From Aldrovandia affinis (Eukaryota; Chordata; Actinopteri; Notacanthiformes; Halosauridae): 64,000 bases of DNA. The position numbers and the translations under genes were made by a program. The stretch is taken from NCBI GenBank assembly GCA_029706075.1, contig JAINUG010000037.1, forward strand, positions 2,159,127 to 2,223,126, in the 5' to 3' direction. This document shows positions 23,906 to 35,500 of the stretch, in pieces. The stretch's first letter is position 1. Each line of letters opens with the position of its first letter. The notes under the pieces were generated by a model. The model saw nothing but the letters and a program-made list of their open reading frames with translations, was not told the origin of the DNA and ran no database searches.

Positions 23906-26900
23906 ATGGCTGCAGACTGGTTGGGGAGTCTGGTGTCGATCAACTGTGGGGTGACGCTAGGGGTGTATCAGGGAGAGGTGTCCTCGGTGGACCAGGTCAG
24001 CCAGACCATCTCTCTAAGACAGCCATTTCACAATGGGATCAAGTGTCCTGTACCTGAGGTCACTTTTAGGTAAGGGATTTTCTATGGGCACTACACTAAC
24101 ACTGTTTTATTTTCTCCACTACTTGTATTTTCAGAATGTTACTAATGAAACTGTCATGTTGTCTATGAGGACCTTTGACTTTCATCATGGACTCCATGTT
24201 ATACCATAGTCAATGAGTACACTGAATGAGTTCATACATTTAAGTCACTATTGTTCCCAGAGGGAAATTTGTGTGCAGCGTTAAAACATCAGGCCATATA
24301 TAAACCCACATACACAATACAAATGAAGGGAAGAGAAAAATATATTCACTAAAAATATACAAATGCAATAGAATTGAAATGGGCAAATACATTGCGAAAC
24401 AGTAGATAAAACAGTCATGCTATTAGACAAAGCTACCACTTGTGCAACATTCAAAATCCATGTAATAAATGTAAAAAAACACATTCAAAACCATTTATTG
24501 ATAATAGTACGCGAAGGATTAACCAAATGATCCACCGCTGTGCTGCTGACTTGAGGGTGTTATCCCATCATATTAAAGTTGAGCCTTTTCTTTTTGCGCA
24601 TGCTGCTTTTTCAAGTGCCATGGATATCAAGGAGCTGAAGATCCTGGAGATTCGGAACGGTGGCAGCCAGGTGGGTGTCGCTGACGCGGGCCCCGCCTCC
24701 TCGGGGCAGTACGGGCGGAACGGCAGGGGCGGGCCCTCAGGGGGCCCAGTCAGCAGCGCCCCGGTGGCGGTCCCACGCAAGGGTGAGCTGCGGTCACTGG
24801 AGGGGCTGACCTCGCCGCAGCAGTGTTCCAAAAGCTATGGGGAGCGACACCCGGAGGCGCAAGGTCAGGCCAAGGGCTTTCGCCGGAGACACAACTCCTG
24901 TGAGTACCACGGCCCACTGGGCTTGCCTGGGAGCAGGCTTTACGGTGGTCAGCGTAGGGACTGATTATGCGACTCTCACCAAGGGCCAGTTCAGTTTTCG
25001 GCAAACCTATTCCTAGTCCTACATGATTATTGTTATTGCTAGTTTTTAATCTGTTGCATTTTATGTGTTTTTGCTCATCCTCATCGGTTGAAGATTCGGG
25101 CATTAGAAATTTAGGATATTTTGGTCATTGCTGCCATTACTTGATATTGTTACTAAACACCCATAGAAGGTGTTTAGTTATTTACGTTTTATTTTAACAC
25201 GAGGCAATTTAAAAGGTCTCTTAATTATTTTAGTTCTGTCTGATTCTAAGATGGTGGAAAAGTGTGGGCCCTTACTTATTTTTAATATTTGCTTAGCTCA
25301 GCCCAAATAGATTTTTTACCTTTTAAGTTGCTTGCCAACAACTTGACAAGGGGCAGTGTGTTTTTAGTTGTCCTTTCTTGGTTTGGTCACAAAAGTGGCA
25401 AAAAACCTGATCAAGGTCAAAGGACAAAGTTGGTAGGTGCTCCTGATGCTTAGTCATGTGAAAATGTACCATCCAATGTTGTGGAATACAGGGAGTTTTC
25501 AAAGCTTTAGTTTGTTTGATGCCTTCTGAATTTTGTAACTCCCACTTCATTGTAACACGTAATTTATCAGAACAGTTTCACTGGAGAGGTTGCTGATGTA
25601 ACTGCACATCTACCTGACTGAATTTGCCTGTAGCAATAAATAGTGCTAGCACCTTGTGGTCAAGCTAACGTTAACTTGACCCTTGCATCCCCACATTCAC
25701 ATTCCAAAATTTAGTTGAAACAAGTTCCTCATTCAGGAATTGTATTACTTATTTATGATTTTTCTGTTTTATTGTTGGTTGTTAAGTCTTCTGTAGTTGA
25801 TTTACCGTTCATAGCTTTTAACTGAACATTGAGCCTTATTGTGGTGAGAAAGGGATTTTGGCTTGCCTATATTTCATTCCAAAGTGGTGCCATATGTGCC
25901 ATAAAGGTGTTTCTGTGTGCATCTCCCCTGACACCACCAGAATCCATGACAGTTTGTGGTAACTGTAGTCTGGAGAAATTAGCGGACCGTGCCTGCAGGG
26001 AGTGCTCATGGACATCCCGGCCGTATCACTGAGCCAACAGACTGTATTCCCTGTCTAGCTTCAACTATCTTCCCGGCAGAGATGTGCTGATCTGGGATCA
26101 GTGGCAAGTCCTATTGAGCCCAGCCAGGAAGCCGAAGTGAGGAAGCCGGGGGGGTTTTAAACACTGTAGTCCTGATTTACTTGGATTCCCATAGCGTGCT
26201 AAAGACCTGGACCAGAGGTCCTCTTTACAGTGCGTGCATAACTAAAATCAATAAACACCCCCCTGCCTCCCTCCCTCCCTCCTTCCCCGTATTCTCCTCA
26301 AGAGGTTATGCAAGGCCTGGCTTACGTGCCTCCGTGCCCCTCTGCTCTCCCTTGCTCCAGCACGCCACTTGCAGTGCAGCACAGGAAACCCCCTTCCCCC
26401 ACCCCCCACCCCGCACAGGAAACCATGTTGTCCCAGCGCGCTTGTAAGTGCATGGGATATCAGTTCCGAAAGCACTGTTTACCTTTCTGAATTTTTATTT
26501 AAATTTCCTCGCTCTCGGGCGTACGGCCAAGTTGGCAAAGAGCTGTTGCACAAGTTGCGTGGATTTGAAGTGCTGATTGGCGGGGGCAGGGCTGACCCGT
26601 TCACACGCTATGCGATGCACTTGTCCGGGCTGGACTTGGCTGAAAGGAGGAGAGGAGTTACGAGGGGGCGGGGAGCTGGTTACACAAGAGCATGGATTAT
26701 ATGCTAATTACCTTCACCTTTGAGGGCAGTTGGATGGGAACAGGGAGACAACCACCGCATTCTTAATGATATATGGGCCCTCGGAAATCCAGCTTGAGCT
26801 GAACTTAGCTGTTATTAAAGCAGAATGTGGAGAATTGCGCAGTTCTTTTTCCGAATCGTTTTTTAAGATTTTCACATTTGAAGCTTTAAGATTTGAATAA

Positions 26901-29900
26901 CCAGATACATTTTTTCACCTGACCTAACTTTCTGGAGTCTGTTTTTGTATTTGCACCCCTGCCGTATTTATCTGCATTGTGCCAATGCTCTGGTTATCGT
27001 CAACCTCTGGTTGTTGTGTTGTGTTTTTGGGGCTAAATGTTTTCCTTTCCATATACCCATTCATACATGCCAATTCAAATAACTGATGACACTCTTGCTT
27101 ACTGACATGTAGCGGTAACTAAAACCTTGCTCTTATTTATTTAGTAGAACATTTATTATTTACCTGTCAGAATAACAACGGTCTAGATCTTGTTTACTTG
27201 CCTCAGGTATAACCACCATCTAATTGTTTATGGTGTAACAGTAACTGCTGTCTGTTTCTTGTTTACTTACTGCAGCAGTAATCACAGCCTAGAGCTTGTC
27301 AACATACCTGAAGCAATGGTGATTTAAACGCGAAACCGCTTTAAAGTTGTCCAACTCATTTTCAACCGGACGTCTCGCAGACTAATCTAACGTTTCAGTG
27401 TGACGTACCTCCAGGCACACTCCCGTGTCTCGTTGCTCTGATTTGAGTATTCACTGCATCCAAACGGTAAATCCTCAAATCCGCGCGAACTTCGCACTGT
27501 AGCTGCCCGGCCTAACCACAAGATGCAACTAAAAGCAAAGGTGTGTGTTCCTTCACCCCTGCCATGGGGTATCTGCCCTTTATGCACATGCTCCCCAAAC
27601 AAAGCCGTTTTCTCCACTGAGCTCGCAAATGCGTACCCAAGGGGCAAGCTGATGGTTTCCATCAGCATTTCCTCTGTTTCCAAGTTGTGGTATTGCTCAT
27701 TATGACTTTAAAAAACGGCCAGATGGTTGATCCAATGTGGTTAACGGAGGAGAGGAAGACTGTTCTGGTAAAAGGCCAAAGCGGTCATTACTGATAGCGC
27801 TGAAGGCTATTTGCACGGGGGAGACACACCGGTCAAGCGCAGTGGCCTGACCTCAGGTCAGTCTGACCCAGCCATCCAGGGTGGGCAAATGTGCCTTGTG
27901 TGTTATGTTAGCTGCCTGTCTCTCAACGTCTCCTGTGCAAGGCTGAGCACTAGGCTGTCACTGCCACACTTGCGTGACACTGCTCGTCTTACTCTGGGCT
28001 TGCGTGAGAGCTCAGCACTGCCAGGTTGAACACCAGGTTTTTCCAGTTTTCCTCCACTCATCCTGGCACATTTTGTTTTGTTTTTTTGCCTTTGTGCGCC
28101 TGTACATATGTGTATATGTGTGTGCGTGCGTGTGTACATGTGTGTCTGCATGTTTGTGCTCGCGCGTGTGTGTGTGTTTGTGCACGCGTGTGTGTGTGCG
28201 TGTGTCCATTGTGTGTGCGTGTGTCCAGGAATTGTGCAGTTAAAGAACTGGGTCCGTCAGTATCCAGCGCTCACATGTGAGTGACTGTTCATGTCACTGT
28301 TTTAGTCAGAGGGTACAATGGTAATGTCTTCTTAGAACCACAGGCTATTGCTGGAGGACGAGTGACAAAACAAGCCACACGAACATGGCAAACAGTGCAG
28401 AAAAACAATGTCGCTCTTACACTCATCCCTTCTCATCAAATGCTCTCTATTGTGTGTGCTCAGCTGCTCTCGCTTTGAATCTCTCGCACACTCTCGCTGT
28501 CTGTGCTTGAGGTTAAGGCCTTTGTACATGACAAATCCAGAACACGGCACAATTCAAATGCAGATATTGCATGAAGTCCATGGTGGGAGAAAGCCGGAGT
28601 GAACAGGTGCTTGGCAATGAGAATGCTTTATGGACTCAGGATGTTTGTGTGCATTTATGAGCAAAATTTTTTCAATTTGTATCTTGTAGGAATGGCTGTT
28701 TGATCCTTGCTCTAGGGAGTAATTTATGGTAAAGATCCAGTAACCCATTTGCATATTTTCATTGTGAAATAATGCCAAGACCCCCCCATGCTCACCCCCC
28801 CCTCCCCCTCCCTCCTCAGGGTCATCCAGCAGCAGGGGCCCCAGCCAGGCCACGCCCAAGAAGAACGGTGTGAAGAACGGAGGGGGGGCGATGAAGAACA
28901 AGGACGACGAGTGTTTCGGCGACGGCATGGACGAGGGGCTGGACACGGACTTCGACTTTGAGGGGAACCTGGCGCTGTTCGACAAGGCCGCGGTCTTCTC
29001 GCAGATCGACACGTCGGAGCGCCGTGGCAACGGGGCACGCTCCCGCGGGACTCCTGGCGAGCGGACGCCCTCCCGCTACCGCCATGACGAGAACATCCTG
29101 GAAGCCAAGCCCATCGTGTACCGGCAGATCACCGTACCGCAGCACGGCGGCAAAGAGTACTGCACTGGTAAGAGTTTACCACCAGAGCAAAGAGCACTGC
29201 ACTGGTAAGATTTTACTCACCACAGTGTACCCCAATACCAGAGCAAAGAGTACTGCACTGGTAAGAGTTTACTCACCAGGGCAAAGAGTACTGCACTGGT
29301 AAGATTTTACTCACCAGATCAAAGAGTACTGCACTGGTAAGATTTTACTCACCACAGTGTACCCCAATACCAGAGCAAAGAGTACTGCACTGGTAAGAGT
29401 TTACTCACCAGAGCAAAGAGTACCGCACTGTAAGATCTTACTCCAGCGCAGCTCATACCCCTCCCTGCACGCTTCTTACAGGCTCAGACTCAGGGGCCTG
29501 TCAGCCTGCACTGCTCATACCTGTTCTGAGAAGATATTTACAAAGAGTCAGCCGCTGTTTCCTTGAATGAAAGTTGCTTGGTCATGGTCTAAAGCAATGA
29601 GGACAGACAGGTTCCTGGGTTTCTCCCTGTCATCGCAACTCTTCTGCAAATGAGGTCGCGTGGCTCGGTCCGCGGGTCAGGGTGGCCCTCGCGGTGTGGC
29701 CGTGCGCTCAGTCGATGGACGCGTTTCCATTTCGACACCGGAAACCGTTCATTTAAGTTCAAAAACAATCCTATTCATGAATGGAGACCGAGGGTTTAGC
29801 ATTTGTCACGGAGTGCACCAGGTGAGTGACAGCTGCAGGGAGTGTTAAGGCCGGGTCGCCCAGAGAACAATAATGATGATATTAACTATCCATAATGTCC

Positions 29901-32527
29901 ATAATCCACAGTAACAGTCGATTGTTTGCAATGACTCACACCAGGGATTTTGTTTTTTGTTGTTAGTTTGTTTGCTCAGCACACCTATCAGTTATTTCCT
30001 TTAATGTGCCATACCGTATCTCTCCTGATGCTGCGTTATTTGTTTTTAACACGACACTGATTGCCTAGACGTGCTGCATGGAATAGTAACGCTGTATAAA
30101 ATATAGTTAACTGCCAAAGTGAAGGAAGCACTTGAGTAAATGAAGGGTTCTGGCGGCTCTGTTATGGCGTGGGATACATTTTCCTGCCATGGTTTAGGTC
30201 CACTCAACCACTTAGAGGGCAAGGTAAACAGCTATAAATACAAAGCCATTCTGAGTGATCACCTTCATCCTGTGGTGAAGCATTTCTATCCTGATTTGAG
30301 TGGTCTCTTCCAGGATGACAATGCCCCCATCCACAGGGTGCGAGTGGTCACTGAATGAATGGTTTGATGAGCATTATAATGGTGTAAACCATATGCCATG
30401 GCTGTCTCAGTCACCAGATCTCAACCCAACTGAACACTTATGGGAGATTCTGGAGTGGAGTGGCGTCTGAGACAGCATTTCCCACCACCGTCAACAAAAC
30501 ACCAAATGATGGAATTTCTCATGGAAATATGGTGTTGCAACCCTCCAGTAGAGTTTGTAGGATCTATGCAAAGATGCATTCAAGCTGGTCTGGTGGCTCG
30601 TGGTGGCCCAACGCCCTATTAAGACTCTTTATGTTGGTGTTTCCTTTATTTTGGCAGTTACCCGTGTCTCCCTGATCACCGATAGATGTTGTTTCTGTTG
30701 GAGGTAATCTCCACTCATTGTGAAGTGACCAGCTTCATTGAGTTTGCATGTTTTTATTGTTCCAGTCGTATCTACAGTTGCTATCAGTGCAATGCAGCCG
30801 GGGCTCCATAGTCCTGCCTGGCCTCAGATTCATCCACAGGGTAATTGCGTCATATGTTCCACCGAGAACGGTGATTATGTGGTGATTATTCGCACAGTAC
30901 ATTTACCCTCTTGCATTCACTTCAGCTGAAGTAGTGTAAACGGAAAAGAACACGGCGGGGTGTTGGTTTTCAGGTCGCTACGCACTGGCAGCAGGTGTAA
31001 CGCAGTACCGCAGTACCACAGTAGACTTGCTGTCTCCGCTAAGGAGCTGGCCGCCGCGGAGCCGCATCCCATTGGCCGGGGAGGGACCACCTCCCACCTG
31101 AGCTGGCAGCGTGGGGAGGGCTGGCCCACGTCCAGCGGAGAGACACAGAGCACCTCGTCTGGTTATTGTTTCACCGCAGAGGTGAATCGCTGTATGAGAG
31201 AGAGAGAGAGAGAGAGCGGCACTTTGAAAGCACGGGCCTGGCAGCGCCGCAGTGCACAAACGCCGGAAGCGGGAAGGCACTGGTGTGTCCCACCTGCAAC
31301 TCGTTACCCAGCGTACACCGGGCCGGAAGGCCATTTGGTATATTGGCCCCATTTGGCCCCATACAAACCGTTTGGCTTTATTTGAGGACTGGGTGTGTGT
31401 ATGCGCGCGTGGTGTTGGTTAAACTGTCCTCTCCCAGATCAGATTAGAAAAGGCATTTTCGGGGGGCAGGAGAGGCCAGCGCAGAGAGGGACGGGGGAAG
31501 TGGTCGCGGTTGAAGGTGCGAGCGGACAGGACCGCACGGGGAGGGAAGGCGCGGGAGACTGAAGCGCGCGCGCGTCTGAGGGCAGTCGTCTTTAATCCCC
31601 GTCCTCCCTCCTCGCGCGGCTGCGCCTCCGGCCTGCCCCGAGCCGGCTTTACGTAAACAGCACCTCTCAAACCGGAAGAACCGGAGCGCCGCGACCTGGA
31701 AACTTCAGCACCGTAAACAATTAAAGCAACTATTTGATTCATAAAAAGAAAACGCAGTGTTTTTCACATAGCCCTGCACCCCTGTGCACGTCGGATAATT
31801 GATATCCCGTCGATTTGTTTTTAAACTCATTCATATTTTCCTTTGCTCTAAATCGCCCTAATTTGCAGCCTTGCATTGGGCTACACAGGCAGTGCACAGG
31901 CCCTTCCGTGTACAGTGTCTTGAGTCTCCACTGGCCCATTGCAGCTTTAAATCCAAGTAACGTTTGCATGTTCATATTTTATCTAACTTGTTTCCCCCCC
32001 CATTATTATGTATTGATCGATTTCTCTCTCGAGTTACCGATACGCCACCTGCACCCGGAGCAAGGGGCGCCGCAGTCCTCCAAGGCCTCGTCCAATGCGC
32101 TCGGCCGCTATCCCCGCTAGCTGCTGTATTGACACGGCACGCTGTGTTTAGTGTATTTACACAAAGCTTGTCCAGAAATCTGAATCAATGGGTCCACTTC
32201 AGTATGCGATGATAACGCGCACAGTCACCGCGCTGAGAGTGCGGTGCGTCTCACCAGCGCAACACGTGTTTGAGCAGAGCCTGCAGTCGGAGCTTGTGAA
32301 ATCTCTTCTTGCACACTCTGTGCCAGGCATAATTAGATATGGCCCATTTCCAGATAACCCCCCTCCCTCCCTCCAGTGTGTTAGTTTCAGCTTGACGTTT
32401 TTGTTATCGTGCTTGAAAGATCACTTCCAGCTCAGTTTATTTTACTGCTCCTACGTGCTCCTTGGTTACCCAGTTGAGCAGGTTGAACGTTGCGTGCGTA
32501 TCCGCACCACCGTAGGGTGGGTGCGTG

Positions 32528-32584
<57 letters not shown>

Positions 32585-35500
32585 CACAGGCAAGGAGGGG
32601 GGGGTGTCTCTTGTGCAGGAATTCTGTACAAACACACCTGGAGGGATGGTCCAAAAGCAATTAGCACAAAGTACAACGTTTCCCCCCTCCCCTCAACCCC
32701 CCAATATCATTATTTTCCTCTTTATCAGTGGCAGGTTGCATGACAGAGAGCACTTTACTTTCTCCTGCTTATCGCTAGCTGCTGCGCATTTGTGCCGGGC
32801 CAGAACCTGTGAGGACTATGAGATACAATGTGAAGACTTCCTCATGCATTGCAGAACATTTCCTGCTTTTGTTCATAATTTAAAAAATATATATATATAT
32901 AAGAACAGAGGAGACGTGTAGGTTGCAGATGTGTCACCTGTGTTGGCTAATCTGACTATCTGGGTGTGTGTTTGGATCGTCTGTGTGATTAGGCATCGGC
33001 CTGAAGGGGTGGAGACATGTAGAGCTTGCAGTGGAGTGACATGCACAGATTGTGTGTGCGCTGTGGGCCCAGGATCCCTGCTTCTTCACCGCATTGGACA
33101 CAGGCTGTCCTTTCAACAGCTTCTGCCCCTCAACTGTTGCACGTGTGTTTTCATGTTCCCAAAGCTCTCTTAGGGCAGCAAAGATGAGTAACTCAGTCAA
33201 ACAAGTGTAAATCAGTAGTAAATAAAGCAGCGATGCTTTACTTGATTGGTCCTCAAGTCTCACTCGTCAACATAATCTTAATTCAGTATCATCTTTGAGT
33301 GTAATATAAAATAATGTTATTGTATAAATAACCTTATTTCCTTTCCCCCTCTCTCCGTCTCTGCCTTGTGTTCTCTTTGTCTCTGTCCATCTCTCTCTTT
33401 CTCTCTCTCTCCTCACCCCTCTGCCTGTGTCCTCTCTGCATCTGTCTGTCTGTTGCTCTCTCCTCTCTCCCTGTGTCCTCTGTCTCGGTCTCGGTCTCTG
33501 TCTCTGTCTCTGTCTCTCTCTCTGTAGACTCGGGGCTGGTGGTGCCCAGCGTGTCCTACGAGCTGCATAAGCGCTTGCTGTCGGTGGCGGAGCGGCATGG
33601 CCTCACGCTGGAACGCAGGCTGGAGATGACGGGGGTGTGCGCCAGTCAGATGGCCCTGACTCTGCTGGGGGGGCCCAACAGGTGAGTGCCCTCTGGGGGC
33701 AGCCGTGGGTACTGCAGATCACCAGACCACTGCACTTGTTACAAATCACAAATCACAATAACGTGAGGCTGGAGAGGCAGCTCAGTACAAACGCCACATT
33801 AACCTGCTTTCCATCCCAGTATGGTTCAGGCGACACACAGGCACACACACTGCATGGGGTCCTTTTCCATTGTCTCGTTTTTTGTTCAGGTCTTGTTGAT
33901 CAAGTTTACGTGCATAGCTCGTTTCTGGTGCGCTGTCAACCCGACGCTCAATTCATCGAAACTCGCGAAACGTCACGTGTCCCGCTCGAGATTAATTTGC
34001 ATTCTGTAATCTGTATTCTCTTGTCAAAGCTTTTGTGTGCTCTTTCAGTTTATACACAGCTCAACACTTTGAGCTCCGCACTGCAATTAAAAAAAAAAAC
34101 ATGCGTCAAGGAAGTGATAGGGTGTCGCCAAGGATGGCAACAAAAGCCGCGGCCGACAGGTCCCAGGCAGGGGAACAATGGTGTTCTTTCCGAAGGATTT
34201 CACGCTGGAGTGGATCCCTGTGAGAGTCTGACTTCTCTTCATGCCCAGCCCCTGTTTCTCTCAAGTCTCTCTCTCTCTATCTCGCCATCTCTCACCCACT
34301 AAGTCTCTCTTCTCTCTCGGTCTCCCTCTCCTGCTCTCCACGTACTCCGTGGGATTTTAGCGCCGCTCGGGCGAGGTGAAAGGTGAGGCCAGTTTGGTGA
34401 AACGAAATCAGGGTTTAGCAGAGTGCACATTATTCGGTGAGTGAAAGATGTTCACGTTCGCACCCCCCAGCAGGCAAACGTGTTGCTCTAGGCAACGGCT
34501 GTGCGGACACCGAGCATTCCCCCTCTCCAGTCCCACCGTCCACAGGAAGTCGGCCCTTATCAAATCAAATTTATTTGTATAGCGCTTTTCACAATTGAAT
34601 TGTCACAAAACGCTTAACAGAGGGGGAACCCAGGCCTAGACCCCCCCCAAAAGCAAGCCTAAACGCAGCAGTGGCAAGGAAAAACTCCATTGATAGGGAG
34701 AAACCTTGGGAGGAACCAGACTAAAAGGGGGGGAGCCCATCCTCTTCTGGCCGGCACAGGGTGTGTCCAACAAAGACCATATCATGGTCAGTCCAAGGTG
34801 ACTCGGGCTGAATGACTTTGCCCCTCCTGAGTTAGGTAGTCAGTGGGGGGGGCTAAACCACGTGAAGGGGGTCCAGATCCAGGAACTGGGGTAGGCTTAT
34901 CTCTGCTCCGGCTGCGCAGTCACATCCAGGAACTGGTTGTCTGCCGAGTCTGCAGTCCCGAGTTGAACACTGGGAAATGCTGGCAGCCATTGATAAAGAG
35001 GCCAGTCGTCCCTTTGGGTGTGTTTGCGTGCTCTCGTCAGAAAGTTATTTTGACTCGGCAGACTACGGCATCCCAGACGATAGTGATTGGCGCCCATTGC
35101 TTTCCTGCCTCCCATGTGCATCCTCGCGGCCCTCAGTGGATGTGTATGGTGGTATCACTGCCCTCGGCTGACTTGGCATTCTTATTTACAATACCACTGT
35201 CATTCACTCTCCCTCCTCACTAACATTTGAGCAACGTGCAGCCTGTGCGTGGGACCTGCTTTACCACTTCTGTATGCCAAGTGTCTCCTCTACCATTGTG
35301 TAGCAAGCAGAAATGCCATGAATTAAAAATGCAATCGAACATGTCAATTATTTTTTGTTATACCACAGCTCGGATAAGCGCTTGAGTCAGATTGGTTGAG
35401 AGGGTGTTTGTTCTTTTTCTAGAACCTGCACAGAGAAAATGAAGCGGTATAATGCACAGCCATGAAGTAGTTCCAGCAAAAGTGGCCTCATCACAAATTA

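Larger units (their letters stand above)
24900..28819 (+). other. EDC3 intron between coding exons 2 and 3
   Basis: The intron is 3.9 kb and holds no gene I can support. It contains a 10-bp perfect hairpin, a C-rich and CCTCC-rich stretch around 26260-26420, a TG-rich tract at about 28095-28225 and a poly-C run just before the acceptor. Coding exon numbers here count from the exon with the start codon. Confidence 0.8.

Noticed and set aside
29151-29435. Regular repeat-spacer pattern suggestive of a CRISPR array
   Set aside because: The 'spacers' are themselves repeated, the units copy the EDC3 exon end and donor, and the DNA is vertebrate.
33637-34302. 221-codon frame extending an EDC3 exon
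   Set aside because: It is in the wrong frame for EDC3 and passes the clear splice donor at 33682.
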